Positions 48,501 to 62,165 of a stretch of 64,000 nt of DNA are shown one piece after another. Origin of the DNA: Antitrichia curtipendula (lineage: Eukaryota; Streptophyta; Bryopsida; Hypnales; Leucodontaceae); the NCBI GenBank assembly GCA_951230915.1, contig OX579641.1:2356001-2420000 (forward strand), read 5' to 3'. Both the position numbers and the translations under genes were made by a program. Under the pieces are notes generated by a model that searched no databases, was not told where the DNA came from, and worked only from the letters and a program-made list of their open reading frames with translations. The first letter of the stretch is position 1; each line of letters begins with the position of its first letter.

Positions 48501-51500
48501 CTCGCCAGTATTTTTGTATAGTAACTACAGCCTTTCGCAAGGCAATCAAATGCCTCCTTGCCAGGAACGTTCGGACTTGTCGTTGGATCTTCTTTGCGGC
48601 GTTGTTCAACATCTCAGCTCTCTTGGCATCAAGTTCAGCCATTTGGCCAGAACGCAAGAACACCTTTGATTGACCCAGCTGAAACCATCCACGCCATTAT
48701 CCAACTTTCAAAATCAGAATCCAGCTCAATGTGCGACATGACAGCAACCGTGTCAAACTTCCATCCACGGGTCGTATATGCGGAAGTATGTACCTGGTAA
48801 TTCTTGAGGTCCATTTTTATCAGAAGTGTCTCTGCTGCCATCTTCTCGTCATAACTAGCACAAAAAGGAATTAGCACGTCAGAACAAATTGCATCCAATG
48901 AGGCCTGCGAGTGCAAAATGTGTTGGCTTAGGAACATTCTAGGTCTACAGCGAAGTTAAGACTTCTCAGGGTTGTATCCAAAATTAGTCAACTACCATAC
49001 AGATAACACCTGCAATAATCCAAATACTTACTTGCCCTCAAGAACCTCTGGGGCAAGCATCCCAAATCGGTCAAGAAACTCATAAAACGTGCGCCGTGTT
49101 GGGTACCCTGCACAGCTGATTCTGATAGCCTCCAAGACTCCCTATAAAAGGTCGAACCACGTTTATCATGACTAAATCAATGAAATGCACCACCTTCGAA
49201 ACTCAGAATCTGCACAGAACCAATCCAAAGCCAGGCAAGGGAACTCATCAAAACTTACTCCACACCGAAGCTGCTGTATGACATTCTGGTTCTCAAAGCG
49301 GCCAGGTTTGTTCAGCATATTGGGCTTCACACAACGAATGTAGTGAGGCTCCGTCGTATTTAATGTCTCCATCAAAGCTCCCAATTGTTGCTGCACATAC
49401 CGTCGGCAGTCAATACAATGCAACCAAATATGCATACACAGATACCGAACACCAACATCATGCTGGAAATTTAATGAAGAAGAAACATCCATTGCTGGCA
49501 TACACAAAGGTACCGGTATCCATACCATTAGCACCTGCAAGGTCATGATAGAAGTCAATGTCAACCATCCAGATTCTCTGAACTAACCTTGAAACGATTA
49601 CCGATTGAAGAGAATTTATATGAGGACTTAGATCCATCATCAGCAGACTTAGGGAAGAGGCTCGCAACAAAAGGGCAGTTAGAAGATCCCAACAGTGACT
49701 GATGCTCAGCAACAACATAGTCTTTGTTCTTATCCAGGAACAATTCGGTCTGATATGTAACCTGCCAAGTCATAATAGAAAATGGTTCAGTGACCGGTTG
49801 TACACAAGCAGTAATACATGTGAAAAGACTTCTCCATGCTAATGCAGGAGAAAGTAGCGGATTAACAAGACCAATGAGTGAAAATCAAGGAATAAAATAA
49901 TTCGGTAAACCAAACACAAGAAGTCCAGCACTCACATCACCAGCGTAATGATTTATCGTGAAGTCAGTGCGACCAAGCTTTGGCTTGCTTAAACGCTTAT
50001 GGTTTCTGTATTGCTGAAAGAGCTTCGTCGCAAACGTCTCATTTGTAGACTTAGGAAACATACTGCAGGATCAGAAGCAGTCTCTTTCAGATCCCTTACA
50101 GCCTCAACCATTCCTCATTGAAGTGCTTGGCTACCTTATCAATATATATATACTAGCAAAAAGAGTGAAAATAAAAAAGCCATTAATGCATACCAGGCTT
50201 CATCAAGGAGAGCAATGATGCCAGAGGGTCTCTGCATAAAAAAGAGGTATAGACAAAGGTATTTCAGCTTCAAAACAGAAACGCATCTGGAATAAAGACA
50301 GATTACTAAGCACGCACAATTAGTGGTAGATAGGTACTCATTTGCATCGTTCCATTTCCCAGCACCTAATTACCACACAAGATGTTTATTAAGCAACCGC
50401 CCAAAGCAAGAACAGTTGTTCGCTGCACCTGCGACTGCACATATTCAGTGCAAAGGACAAGGACAAAACCTTCTCAATGAGATCCAAGACGTCTTGGTTG
50501 TCAACAAACTCAATGTAGCTCCAGTTGATGGCCTCCTTGGTGTACTCATCTTGCTCCATCTTGAAAACATGCTGCAATTTGACCACAAAAGCCCCAAAGT
50601 ATCCTTTTATACAATCACATGGAGGTCCACAAAACTAATTCCTCCCCTTCAGACTGTTGACTAAACTCGCAAGGAATAAGATGGCAACAGCACACTACGT
50701 CGTGGAATATTCTGCGCTACAGAAATTTGTATCCGCAACAACAGAGGTCTACAGAATTTGGAAGAAAAATAACCTGATTAAAATGCTGCTGAAGCTTCTC
50801 GTTGGCTAAATTTATACAGAATTGCTCGAAACTGCACTATGCCAAGCAGAAACATTTCAAGTGAATCTCAAATTTAATTTATCTCTGCCGAAACAGACAA
50901 AATCTTGCCTCTAACGTTGATAACTTAAAGACCAACTTAACAGTGCATAGACAACCATAAAATCACTTCGTAGAAGATATAAACATTCATAGATACCTGA
51001 ACAATGACTAGGATGAAAATAGTTCCCACCTGTTAAATTTGAAGCTTTCAAATCCATAGATATCCAAGACCCCAACCAGAAACGGTGAATCCGGGTCTTG
51101 GCCGATAGATCTGTTTACTTTCTCCACAAGCCTGACAACGATGAAACAATGGCATTGTACAAGATTCAACAACATCTGTCAGGTGAAAAGTACACATAAC
51201 TGCACAGGATAGATAGATAGCCACATGAGAAAAGGCGTATGGGAATATCCTGAATACCATATGAACAAGCTAGTGCTAATGTCAAGAGTTCCCTCCTATA
51301 CAGAATCCTATGCTAAAGAAGTGGATGCACAAATCCACAACTTTCAAAGATCACCTTTAGGTGTCCATCAAAATATAGGTCTGAGATGTACCAGTCGAAC
51401 AGACGAGAGTAAATCGTTTTCGCCAGAGTGTCACGGTTAACAGTGGCTTGATCCATATTCAATGTCATTGTGATATTACCATCCCGTGTAACGAGAACTC

Positions 51501-54500
51501 GGGTGCATAATGAGTCCAACAGCCCTTTAGATTCACATCTGCCATAAAAAGAACCAGTATGGCACCTCAGTGACAAGATTAAACCAGGCCAGTTCATCAG
51601 GAACAAGAAATCGAACAGGAACCAGAAAATCTAGCGCAAAATAATCGCCCCCCTCAAGTGGCGTAAGCCAATATTTAAGAGGAAAAAACCTAGAAGGAAA
51701 AATGAAACTCACTGGAGTAGCTCAGCAGCAGCTTCAAGGTGGAATTTGGACTTCTCGTCTTTGAGCTTTGATGAATCAGAGTCCGATCCTGCGACAAAGT
51801 CGATATTTCCCACATGCAACACTGATGCTACAACGCGAAAAATGGCTTCCTGTAGCGAAAGACGATAAATGCCATTGAAATCAGAAAGGCAATGACAGAA
51901 GAAAATGAGCAGAAGGTCTCGAACGAAAGGAATCGTATTGACTCTGAACTTGAGAACAGGCCATATCAACCTTTAGCATAAATGAGTGGCGAATTATCTT
52001 CGAGTGACTCCAAAGCAACATAATGTCTCCAGTAAGTAAGAGGTCTGTCAGAACGACATTATACCTGCTCATCTGGGCTAATGCCCACAACATCCATGGC
52101 TCTGCGTGTTTTGACATACTCCCGACCATTGCTCACACCGTTCAACTCATAACAGTCACTCTGATTTAAGTAATGAAAATTTCTAGGGTCCCCCAGCTTG
52201 TATCTTTCACAATCCTGAAAAAACGATACAATGCAGTCAGCTCGACTAAGTTCACACATTAAGAAAATAAAAACCCCACCATACTGTCAAACTTAAAACT
52301 CGTGCATTTATAGGCCAATCCCCTTTGTGAGCCAGTCCTATAGGCCTTCATTGCTTAAATTATATTGCTCGCGTACCATGACTCGTGCACCATGCTTGCG
52401 TAAAGACAAAGAACACAACATACTAATTCACTACACATATGACACCAAATAGCAGATCAATTGTCACGAGGGGACGACTTGTACCTCTGGTGACGCACAC
52501 AACTGGTAAAAGCAATGGTAATTTCTTTCAGGATCTGCAATCTGCACAACTCGAGATCTCTCCAGCAAGTATGTACGCACAGCGGCACCGGATATTCGAC
52601 CACTCCTATCAAACTGGATCTCCACGAACTTCCCGAATCGACTGATGTTCACAGAACGGTGAAGTAAGTATGCAGTTGCATCTCACATCTACACAATCTA
52701 TAGTTACGATGAAACTATTCAAAATAAAAGATGCAGAACTATACCTGCGAAGAGAACACAACTTTTAACATACCTTGAATTGTCATTGCGAACCGTCTTG
52801 GCATTCCCAAAAGCTTCCAGAAGTGGATTGGACTGCACATCAAATAAACCAAGACATTATGAGAGCACTTGTATTTTTCCCACCCGTCTCTACTCTACCC
52901 TACACTTCATTTGCTCTTGTCAAATTGCTGTAATTAAGTATTTAAGTGGAAGTTATCATAATTACATGTTCGTTCAACATTATGTACAGGAGCAGGTAGG
53001 TTCTCAACTGTGTACAACTGGTGTATTTTCTCGATAACAAATGACTTTTCCTTCGGACGTTTTTGCAATGACCTTATCTTGTCACCTCTTTTCCAAAAGT
53101 TTGATAGATTCTTACGCCTTTTCTCTTCCTTGCATTTGCAGTCATCTATCCTTTCTTGAATCTGCTGAGATAAGGGTTGCACCTTCTCAAGCTCATTTCA
53201 AGCACAAACAAAAGGATCTTCACTAGACGTGATGAGTAATGGTTTTGCTTTCATTACTTAAATCTCCCAGTTTAACTTACATCTGCATCCATGCCATGCA
53301 TGTCTTACCATTATGAGTGTCATGTTTAAGGAGATCGCGATTTTAACCATAATGATCGCTTAGATGCAGTGAAAAAACGCATTTTACGCACTCATCATGC
53401 TTATTTCGGAATACTTCTGGTCTACGCTCGTTAAAAAATTTTATTTCAGGAGGATTGCTCCAGTATGTGGGACCAGCATTGTTCCCCCAAAATTGACAGA
53501 AAGATCCAACAATCATTTACGAAGAATAGTCAAAACTCGAAAGGATGCTCGCGAACCGAATTTCACGAATCTGTACCAACTTTTGAAAGCCAAAATCTAT
53601 AGACTGCAAATCTTGCAGAACTTTTAGAGAGTGAAAGACAATGCACCTCAAGAACTTGTTGCTCAACAGTTCTTCCATCGGTGTTAGCTCGACCACCCAT
53701 GTAGGCGAGATACTGCATAATCAGTTTCGTCGTCTCTGTCTTTCCAGCTCCACTCTCTCCACTCACAAGTATAGATTGACTCTTCTTTTCAGTAATCATT
53801 GCTCTGCAGTGTAACAGAAGTTCTCAATGTAAGGTGAAACCCTCAATATTGCGTACATTATGTTAACTACTTAGATCGCTTCGTGACTCAAAGGAGCCCA
53901 GACGTATATGCATAGATTCAAACAGATAACAACTCTCAACACGGCATCAAGTCCAAGAAAGATGTAACAGCACTCGCATAGAAGCTAGTATGGAATACAG
54001 ACAAGCAAAAGACATCAAACAAAAAGAAACACCATGCTCTTAACGAACGAACACTGCACCCGAAACAAATAACGAATTGACCATTTTAAATTCACTTTTT
54101 AGTAATGTAAATGTACCTGTATGAAGTATCTGCAACTGCGAACACATGGGGGCTTAGCTCTCCAAGCGGTGCTCCCCTATATTGCTCCATCATATGACTA
54201 TTGTACAAATGTGGTAGCTTCACAAAAGGATTTATCGCAATCAAGATATTCCCAGTGTATGTCTGTCATGAACCACCACCAAGTACCATCAAACACCAAA
54301 CAATTTCTTTTCCAGAATATGGTCACAAAATAATGAATAATCAGGTGCGACTCAAGGATACTTTGAAAAACTTACATAGATCTCATCCAGTTCATATCTA
54401 CTTGCAAGATTGTACAATACTCCTGGCTCATGTAGATAAGCCAACTTCGTCATGTCATCCACACCACCAGGTTGTGCATCTGGGTCCTTAGCATGAACAC

Positions 54501-56599
54501 TTGACATGCTCGTTGTAATCTGTAACAGGAACAGTGACATAAATATATCGATATGTAAGAATTGTATGCCATTGTGAGCAATCTGGTGGATGGGCGCTAA
54601 CAACAGCGGTACTAGCCATCAACCTTACATGAAAAAACGGTAAAGAACATAACAAGATCTCAGTCGGAAAGTAGACATAGAAGTTGTGTACTTCTCAATT
54701 GATTCAAAGAAAAGTTGAACTTGGAAAATCCAACAACTAAATCGAAAGAACCACCAACGACGAGTTCTCACAAACATGTATTATCACTTGCTTAAGAATC
54801 AAGCATAGGTCCATTGCCTTCGCTACTTCTCGAGTGGTCAGAGCTAATCAGACCACTGTCAAACCATAAAAAACTAACTAAGTCCATGGATGAAGCAGCA
54901 GCGAAGAATCGAGAGACCAAAAGCTGACGGATAATCAGCATATGTCAATTGACTTCAGAAGAAATCCGAAGCACCTAAAACAAGATCGACAACAGAGACC
55001 GGCCAGTAACTATATCACGAGTTCAGCTAATGGCAGAACCCAGGACCCAAAACTAGGAAACATACAATCTAATCTAAGCAACGGAGTATTCCATGCCCAA
55101 CCAGTAGAACGATTACCAACTCCGTACAGAACCACAGGCTGCAGGTATTTACCTCATTCCCCTTAGTGGTGCGGACTTTGACGGTCTTGTCATTAATCTC
55201 GACGACCTCTGCTTCCGCCCAGGCCAAAGCGGAGTCCTCCACCCAGACTTGGGCCCCGATCGCCACATTACCTGTTGCCGCCTGCACAATACCAGCATAC
55301 GAAGTCCGAATTCAGAAGAGAACGAGGTCAAGTAGCGAATACACGATTAGTACCGAATAGGATACGGTAGTCGAGTTCATTGAATGCCATACAAGAACGA
55401 GAGGAGCTACGCAGTGATCATTCCTACTTTTCTCCAATTCAGTCCATACATCACAATGCATAGCACTCATGAGTAGCATTCATATATGACAACTTGGAAG
55501 CTCTGATTGTCAAATCTGGGGGAGGTGGAATCCGATATACTGCCGACGATAAATGATCATTCTCGTACCCTAATTCTGAAATTCGACTACAAATGATGTC
55601 ACGTCCGACCTACTTGTGATCGGAAGCAACAAATGTGATGAGATGCTCTACACAACACTTCACTCCAAAAGGTCCCAAACACGCCGTACTGCGCGGATCC
55701 GTAGAATACAAGCATTAACTCCTGATAGCAAATATCTGTACTTACTACTGATTGATCTAAAAAATTCTAAACTCCTTTTGCATTGCGAGATTCGGGGCTG
55801 CCGAACATGCTCCAGACAATTCACTTCTAGTTCGCCCATGAAGCTCAAGAGCATTTTCAACGAAAGCTTCTCATGGCCGCTAAAAATTCAGAACCCGAAA
55901 AGAGACTTCGGCAACTATCACGAGAGCACATTCAGTTTGCACATATTGGTTCACAGACACTGTCACCAGCTCCTCGAAAATCCAAGATCCGGCAGTGAGA
56001 GACAGAGAGAGAAGAAGGGTTGCAACAGGGCACGTGCGCTCTACCCTACCGTAGTCCACCAATTCCAAAGCTAAAGAGGAAATGGCACAAAACAACTAAC
56101 TATATATACGACAAAGAACTCCCAGACTACAGCAACTCGGCCATTGTAGTTCTTTCATTCACAAGAATACCCTGGAAAAAGAACCAAAAGAACCGAAAAA
56201 AAATGTTGCGCAATAACGACGAATCTCCAAACTGCAAAGCCTCCGCATTGTGATTTCACTACCAACCCGAAGAGACGCCCCAATCCCTGATCAGTTCGTT
56301 CGCGATCAAAATCTAATCCAAACCCGACAGTGCTGCTATATTAGGTCAGGACCATGGCATTAGGGCTCGTCCTAAATTCCGTCCTCTCCTCCCAAGTGCG
56401 GCCAGCGACTGAAAAACAGATCAGAGAACCCTCCCCGAGTCCTCCACCGCGTCACATCGAAGCCAAACGCACTGAAAATCGCAATGAGCGATTGCATCTA
56501 CACCGAAAGCCAACAGACCGTCGATCCCCTTTTCCCGCATTCAACCCTAACCCAGTCCTGGCAGTCAGTCAATATGCCTCCCCGCCTCCCACTCACCAT
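42546..56599 (-). CDS. Class XI myosin heavy chain, complete, 39 exons, 1,536 aa
   Basis: Plant actin-based motor for organelle and cytoplasmic transport. CDS exons in reading order (high to low): 56597-56599 (ATG only), 55153-55281, 54376-54519, 54117-54262, 53647-53803, 52774-52832, 52485-52641, 52065-52214, 51713-51849, 51392-51538, 51030-51131, 50774-50831, 50470-50571, 50194-50231, 49936-50062, 49588-49761, 49259-49390, 49032-49141, 48794-48854, 48501-48678, 48150-48355, 47872-47991, 47509-47607, 47126-47347, 46827-46966, 46513-46627, 46222-46281, 45872-45955, 45505-45675, 45081-45236, 44737-44943, 44434-44577, 44235-44305, 43820-43919, 43611-43667, 43274-43330, 43045-43125, 42823-42905, 42546-42672. 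All junctions are GT-AG, phases agree, and the sum is 4,611 nt. Domains: N-terminal SH3-like [13 protein letters not shown] segment; P-loop GESGAGKT 156-163; switch I near NDNSSRFG 209-216; switch II DIYGFE 433-438; six IQ motifs about 738-880; coiled coil about 880-1070; globular tail with DIL domain about 1120-1536. The size is normal for the class. The start was chosen because exon 2 has no ATG and continues an upstream ATG|GTGAGT. Confidence 0.95.
52833..53646 (-). other. Large myosin intron 5 with an unexplained open frame
   Basis: At 814 bp this is one of the longest internal introns of the gene; many others are 80-300 bp. It holds an 82-codon frame on the myosin strand (52934-53182), lysine/arginine-rich ([20 protein letters not shown]), unlike any myosin part. 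It may be inserted DNA. No splice use is evident. Confidence 0.4.
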
Positions 56600-57085
56600 G
56601 ATGGACCCCAGCGCCACGCGAACGTCCCGTCGTCTCCGATCAACTCGTCCACACTAGCATCGCCCCCAGGAGATGTGAACCGCACCCCGCCGATGATGCG
56701 CCCGCCCGCCGTAGCCCACACCGATCCACAACCTCCGCAGGCAGGCAGGCAGAAACGGCCGAACACGCAAACGATCGCCAGGAAACGAATGCTGCACAGC
56801 CAGGCCGGCCACTGAATGGCCGAGCGCGCGCCTCCAAACAGAAGCTCACTGCGCCTGCGAGCGAGCGAACGAGAAGAGAAGAGCAGAGAAGAGGCGAGAG
56901 AGAAAGGGACCAGTCGTCGTCCGCGCCTGCCCAAGAGATGGAGAGGGCGATGGCACAGTGCAAGAGCGGGGGAACAACACCAGCGACAACGAAAGGAACG
57001 ACGGACCCGGCAAGGCCCTCGCACAGAAGTGTCAAACCGAACGAGGCATACACACTTTCCCACTCTTTTCTGATGGAGTATTTAT
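56600..57085 (-). promoter_or_regulatory. Myosin promoter edge and CT-rich 5' leader
   Basis: An ATAAATA TATA-like box reads on the minus strand at 57079-57085. About 30 bp downstream a leader of roughly 450 nt begins, with a long pyrimidine tract on the minus strand (56870-56945, for example CTCTTCTCTGCTCTTCTC), typical of plant leaders. The region is GC-rich compared with the rest of the window. It leads to a start exon whose only coding bases are ATG, followed by a 1.3-kb first intron. Confidence 0.5.
56640..56660 (-). promoter_or_regulatory. Short upstream ORF in the myosin leader
   Basis: ATG followed by five codons (MLVWTS) and TGA, 40 nt before the main ATG. Another very short one (MPRLV) starts near 57047. 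Short leader ORFs can lower translation; the effect here is inferred only. Confidence 0.35.
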
Positions 57086-57455
57086 GACTCGTCCCTCTCC
57101 CGTTCTGGGTACGTCCTCTTCGGGCGAGGAAGGGACGATAAAGACGGGACTTGGACGATAAGGAAGGAGGAGCTGGAGAGGGGGGAGGGAGACCCGACGA
57201 AATTGAATGGAGTCGCGATAGGACCGCGGTCACGAAAGGCCTCGGCAACTTCCCTTCGCAAGTTCAACGCTCCCTTCTCCCCAATCCCGGCCGTGACTGG
57301 TGCCCGGGTTTCTTTTCTTATCCGTGTGGGGGAACTTCTATTGCCCTGAACTGAAGTTACAACATCGTCCGATGCAGTACCCAGTCGCAGTCTTATTCAA
57401 GGACGTTGGAAGATTCGAAAAATATTTTCAGCATGTTCCCAACATGTGTATTAGG

Positions 57456-57852
57456 GGTAGTCACACCTTCTTCAGTCCACACTTGGAGAATGGAGAAGAG
57501 GGACGTGGCGGTTTAGGGTTGGCTTCATGTTGGCCCTCCGTAGTAGAGTATTCTTAACTACTGTAGTTATATCTTCCACACTCTTAGTCTTCACCTCCGG
57601 ATGTGAATAATGGGAGTAGTGAAGACTTGTTCATTTAAGTGTATTTTCCATCTTGTGTTGTACATCGCCTTCATGTTCATCCTATGCTCCACATCAAATG
57701 TTGGTATCTAATTCTCCACTCTTGTTCTCCAGACAACTTTCGGGGGTGTCACACCTTCTTCATCCATAGTGGCTCCCCATTGGCTCCTCCCAAACCTCAC
57801 GAACTTGTCATTTTTCATTCTCCACATGGCAGGGGAAGAAGGTGTGACTACC
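57456..57852. mobile_element. MITE-like element with GGTAGTCACACCTTCTTC ends
   Basis: The left end GGTAGTCACACCTTCTTC is exactly mirrored by GAAGAAGGTGTGACTACC at the right (18 bp perfect). A third copy of the motif (GTGTCACACCTTCTTCATCC) lies inside at about 57744-57765. Total 397 bp, no coding frame. Confidence 0.65.
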
Positions 57853-60800
57853 GCTATTTGCATAGGAGTTCCTACACACACAAAAAAAGGAAAAATAAAA
57901 TAAAAACTTGATGTCAAGAATCCACATTTATCCACAAAAATTTCTAAAATTGTGGAGATGTGTATTTTGAAAGATAACTTAAACTTACAATAGAATAATA
58001 ATTTTGTGATGGATTTCAAATAAAAAGTTGTGAAGTGGGAAAAGTAGATCATATCTACTTGGATTTGTCATGGCCCAAACCAATATTAATGGATACAAAA
58101 ATGAGTTCAATAGACTTTATTTTTTCTAAATGCGATTACAAATTTAAAGTTATTACTTTAAAGAGAATTTGTTTCCTATGAGATCAAAAATTAAAATTCT
58201 AGCTATGATGTTTTTTCAAGAGTTTTAAAATACTAATTTATTGATGTTAAATTTGAAGGATACAATTGTTTTTTGAACTACAAAATATCAACTTTTGAAC
58301 CATGCAAACATTAGGTAGATAACAAAAGAATCTTAGAAAATTTGACATGTTATCATAATGTTGTGTAAGTGGATTTGGAATAGCACAAAACTTTCTTGTG
58401 GAAATGCTTTGCATATAATCTCTTATATCATTAAACACCCTAAATAATCCAAAAGCTATTTCCAAATCCCTTTTTTTCTAAATCCTATCCTATGATTCCT
58501 AAGAAACTGCCATACCTAGCTTTGATTTAGCATATAATGATGGACAAAAGCTTTAAATGACTTGAAACTTCGCCACAATGTAGATCAACTAATCAACTCC
58601 TCACATATCAATTTTTAATGTAATTTAAGATATTGTTCCAACTTTGGTGGACATTTTCCCACTACTGATTTGTTAACTCGAGGGGGGGGGCTTAGTTCTA
58701 CTACAACAAACCACGTGCAAACAAGTGGTTTCTAATAAACTATAATTTCAATCTAAAATTTTGAGCATTGTTTAATAATGACTATAGTTTTCTATTGCCA
58801 AAATTTTCAATTCAAATAAAATATAAAATGATTTCTAGAAGAGGTTGAAAATGAACTAAAATGGTATGTTTTTCGACTCAAATAATTATAGAGAACACAT
58901 TTAGATGACCATTGAATCAATATTCAACTCAAAATGAGCTTTCAATAGAGAGTTGTTTTTAGGAATTTTTTGTTCATTTTTTAGAATTTTTTTTTTAATA
59001 TAATATAGGGGTGTGAAAGTTATTTTTTAGTTCTACAATGTATCTTTTTACTTCAAAAATTTGTAACTAATTATTCGTAACAAATAAAAATATCAATAAT
59101 TCAAAACATAAACTTTCAAAGTAGGAAAACCTATTCATATGTTTGTTTGTTTTAAATTTAAAATTCAAAAATTATATAGGGGGTCCAAAGTTTTGTTCGC
59201 ACGTGGTTTCTAATGGATATTCTAAGTGACCCCCTGTGCTTGTTAATCCTTTATAGCCTCCACACCCCAGTTGTATTTTAAGCATAACTCATAGATTTCA
59301 AGACCATTGTAGCCAAAGTTTGGACACAACTTGGTAGTAAATAAGTTAAGAAAAATACTCTCTAATTTTCATTTCCATGACACAGAAACTCAATAAGATT
59401 GAAGCTCCTCAATACATCTCTTTTAGTTGCCTTGGATTCCCAAATCCTCCACTTTGAAGCCTCATACCTTCCTCTCTATAATAGATTTAAATCTGAACTT
59501 TGGCATCATAGTAGATCAATTGTCTAAAAACTCATATTCAAAAGTTTTCCTTGATTCAAATTTTTTTCACAACACAACACAAAACTCTTACATCAATCTT
59601 TCTTTCAATGATAAATTACCAACAAAACACACAACTTTGCACCAAATACCTCTATCACATCCAAACCACCAAGAAAATAAAAATAGAGACAAGGAACTAG
59701 ACCTTGCCTCTAAGTAGCAAACCACAACCCTAGGCAGCTAGCTACTAGCTAACCCTAATTCCCCTCCCCCCCTTTTTCACCCTAACATCAACTATAAGCC
59801 AGTGAGTTATCAATTGACAACGACAAGGTAAATAAACAAGGTAAACTAACAAAAACTCACAACATTACACACTTCCTTTTTTAATTTATAAAGATGCCTA
59901 CTTCAATTAATAAAGAACCCACATCATGACAAAGTATGAAATTGAACATTGTGAAATGATATAGTGATACTTGAAAGGATACAAAGTTAACACTCTCTTT
60001 TTAGATTGATTGTACAATCTAGGATACTTCCAAGTGATTAAAAATGTTAGATATATGAATAGAGGTAGAGAATAAAAGACTTTTCTAGTAGGTTTCATTA
60101 CTTATGTTGAAAAGACTAAATCACAAATAAACTTTCAAATTTGAAATATAGTGAGTTTTTCTTGAAAGATAGGGATAAAAAAGACTGAAATCATATAGAT
60201 GGATATAATTTGAGATGGTATATAATTTTTAAGAGTTCATTTGGTCAAACTTGACCATATTTACAACCAGTGTAGTTGAACTAAATTATTAAGAATGCTT
60301 TTATAATAATCTATTGTTGAAAAAAATGCTTTATTAATTGAATTATAAAAATACATTTGAATCAATTAGACCAATAGTCTATGGATTTGCAAGTTTCATG
60401 TAAATTTAATTTTAGACACAAACAACTATAAAAATTTGCATATGTATTTTTTTAGTACAAATGGAAATTAAGCATAAAAATCATATTTTTCTACAAAGAT
60501 TTGTGTAAAAACTTTATTGGATTTACATCTTTCCTCAACTTTGATGGCTTTTTTCATTTTCTAATTTCATTCATAACATCACTACATCAATCCTCCACAA
60601 AGTTGATAAAATTCTACTTTGAAATTATTAATGTATATATCATCAAATTTTATTCTATTTCTTTCAAATAAATGTCAAATTTATAGATTGATTAAATTTT
60701 ATCCAATCATAGAAATTCAATTGCAAATAATAGAATGATATAGCAAAGAATTTTAGGTAGATTCTTCAAAATTTAAACGATAAATATATATATTTCTTAA

Positions 60801-60939
60801 ATTATGAAAAATATATTTTATTACACATACATATTTAGTTTAATAACTCATGAGCCTCTAGGATTTAATCATTAATAAATTTACATGAATATTATGGCTA
60901 TAAATTGGGAATATTTTTTAAGCCCTTAAAAGGTTGTAA
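57853..60939. other. AT-rich gene-free stretch
   Basis: No gene. 58680-59240 may be another inverted-repeat element: a G-run with CTTAGTTC at the left and TCTAAGTGACCCCCTG at the right, and ACGTGGTTTCTAATG-like text near both ends. That is weak. Confidence 0.35.
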
Positions 60940-61480
60940 CTATGCTTCACCAAAAAGACTTTAATATTGCTTGCATTTCTAGTGCAAATGGATGCAACGA
61001 AAGAGAGCCATTTTTTGCATATTGAACCATAGGGACTGGCATTAGACTCATATGACAATGTGGGAAAAATTTGACACACTTTGCTCATATAGATTGTAAA
61101 TTATAAGTGTTCAAAATGAAATGAATATTGTTTCTTGCACTTTGTATTATTAGGTTTTCAAACTTTTAATCTTTTTAACTTGATTTTTTGCACTATAGAG
61201 TTTTGACGATTAAATCTTAATGAGTTGAAAATCCAAGATTTTGAACGCAATGAAGGTTTAAAAAATATAAAGAATTGTTTTTTAAACTCAACTTTGAAAT
61301 TTTCAAAGAAAAAAGGAAAAGAAAGGAATACTATTGTTCACTAGAACATAAAAATTATTATTTCTTGTAAAAGTTATTATTAATTTAGTTTTTTCTTTCA
61401 TGGTGTACTTCCTTCCACCTTATAATGTTTTCTAAAGATGAATATAAAAAAAAATTTAAATATAAAATTTCTATATAATC
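60940..61480 (-). repeat. Degenerate family A interior
   Basis: Contains TTTTGCACTATAGAGTTTTG and AACTTTTAATCTTTTTAA in the order seen in family A copies, with strong decay. No ends were recovered. Confidence 0.45.
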
Positions 61481-61985
61481 TCAATCAATTTTTTCCACAT
61501 ACTGACTGAATTGAATGAATTACTGAATGAGTTTTTTCTCGAAAAATATTGAAAGACAAAACTTCATCTTTTTGAAGGGTTAGCAAACTAAATTTAGAAG
61601 TTTAGGCACGTTGGCCTTGATATTGGTGGTGGTTTTCACTTTAAAATCTTGGAGGGATGTGCTTGAACAAGTTAACTAAGAAATCCTCCAAGTGAGTTTG
61701 TTAGAAAATAAGTACAAATGAAGATATAGCCTTGCTTTGGGTACAAGAATTTTGAAACAATTTTGGGCCTCAAAATACTGCAATAAATTAGGATTCAACT
61801 TCAAAAGGTCAATAGAGCTCCAAATTTCCAATAGTGTAAAGATATGCTAAAAAATGCAACATAGTGAATAACACACTAGTAATGTAATGATAACTGTAAT
61901 CAATAAAAAGTTGCACACATTTTTGTAGGTCATAATTGTAAGATTGGATTTACCATTGCTACGATAAATGTTTATCAATTTAATT

Positions 61986-62165
61986 TTAATCTCTAAAAGA
62001 CCAAGTGTCCCTTTAAGGGACAACTGAAAGTTTGGGTAGGTTCCTATAATTTCAATTGTTAGCTTGAATTTTTCAATTTTTTTGGAATATAATGATTATT
62101 CCAATTGATTTTTGGGAGTTAAAAGTTATGTCATACTAAGTTCAAATGCTCAACTCCAAGAAACA
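61986..62165 (+). repeat. Family A left-end fragment
   Basis: TTAATCTCTAAAAGACCAAG, then GTCCCTTTAAGGGACAACTG and TTTGGGTAGGTTCCTATAAT follow the family A left end over about 180 bp before the similarity fades. Beyond it, to 63632, I see no gene; an isolated (TTG)n run lies near 63392-63409. Confidence 0.5.

Noticed and set aside
55616..56074. 152-codon + strand frame inside myosin intron 1
   Set aside because: Antisense to the intron, no recognisable domain, no promoter or splice context.
56354..57248. Long open frames in the GC-rich myosin leader on both strands
   Set aside because: GC-rich DNA has few stops. No known domain is seen, and the region fits the myosin leader, start exon and promoter.
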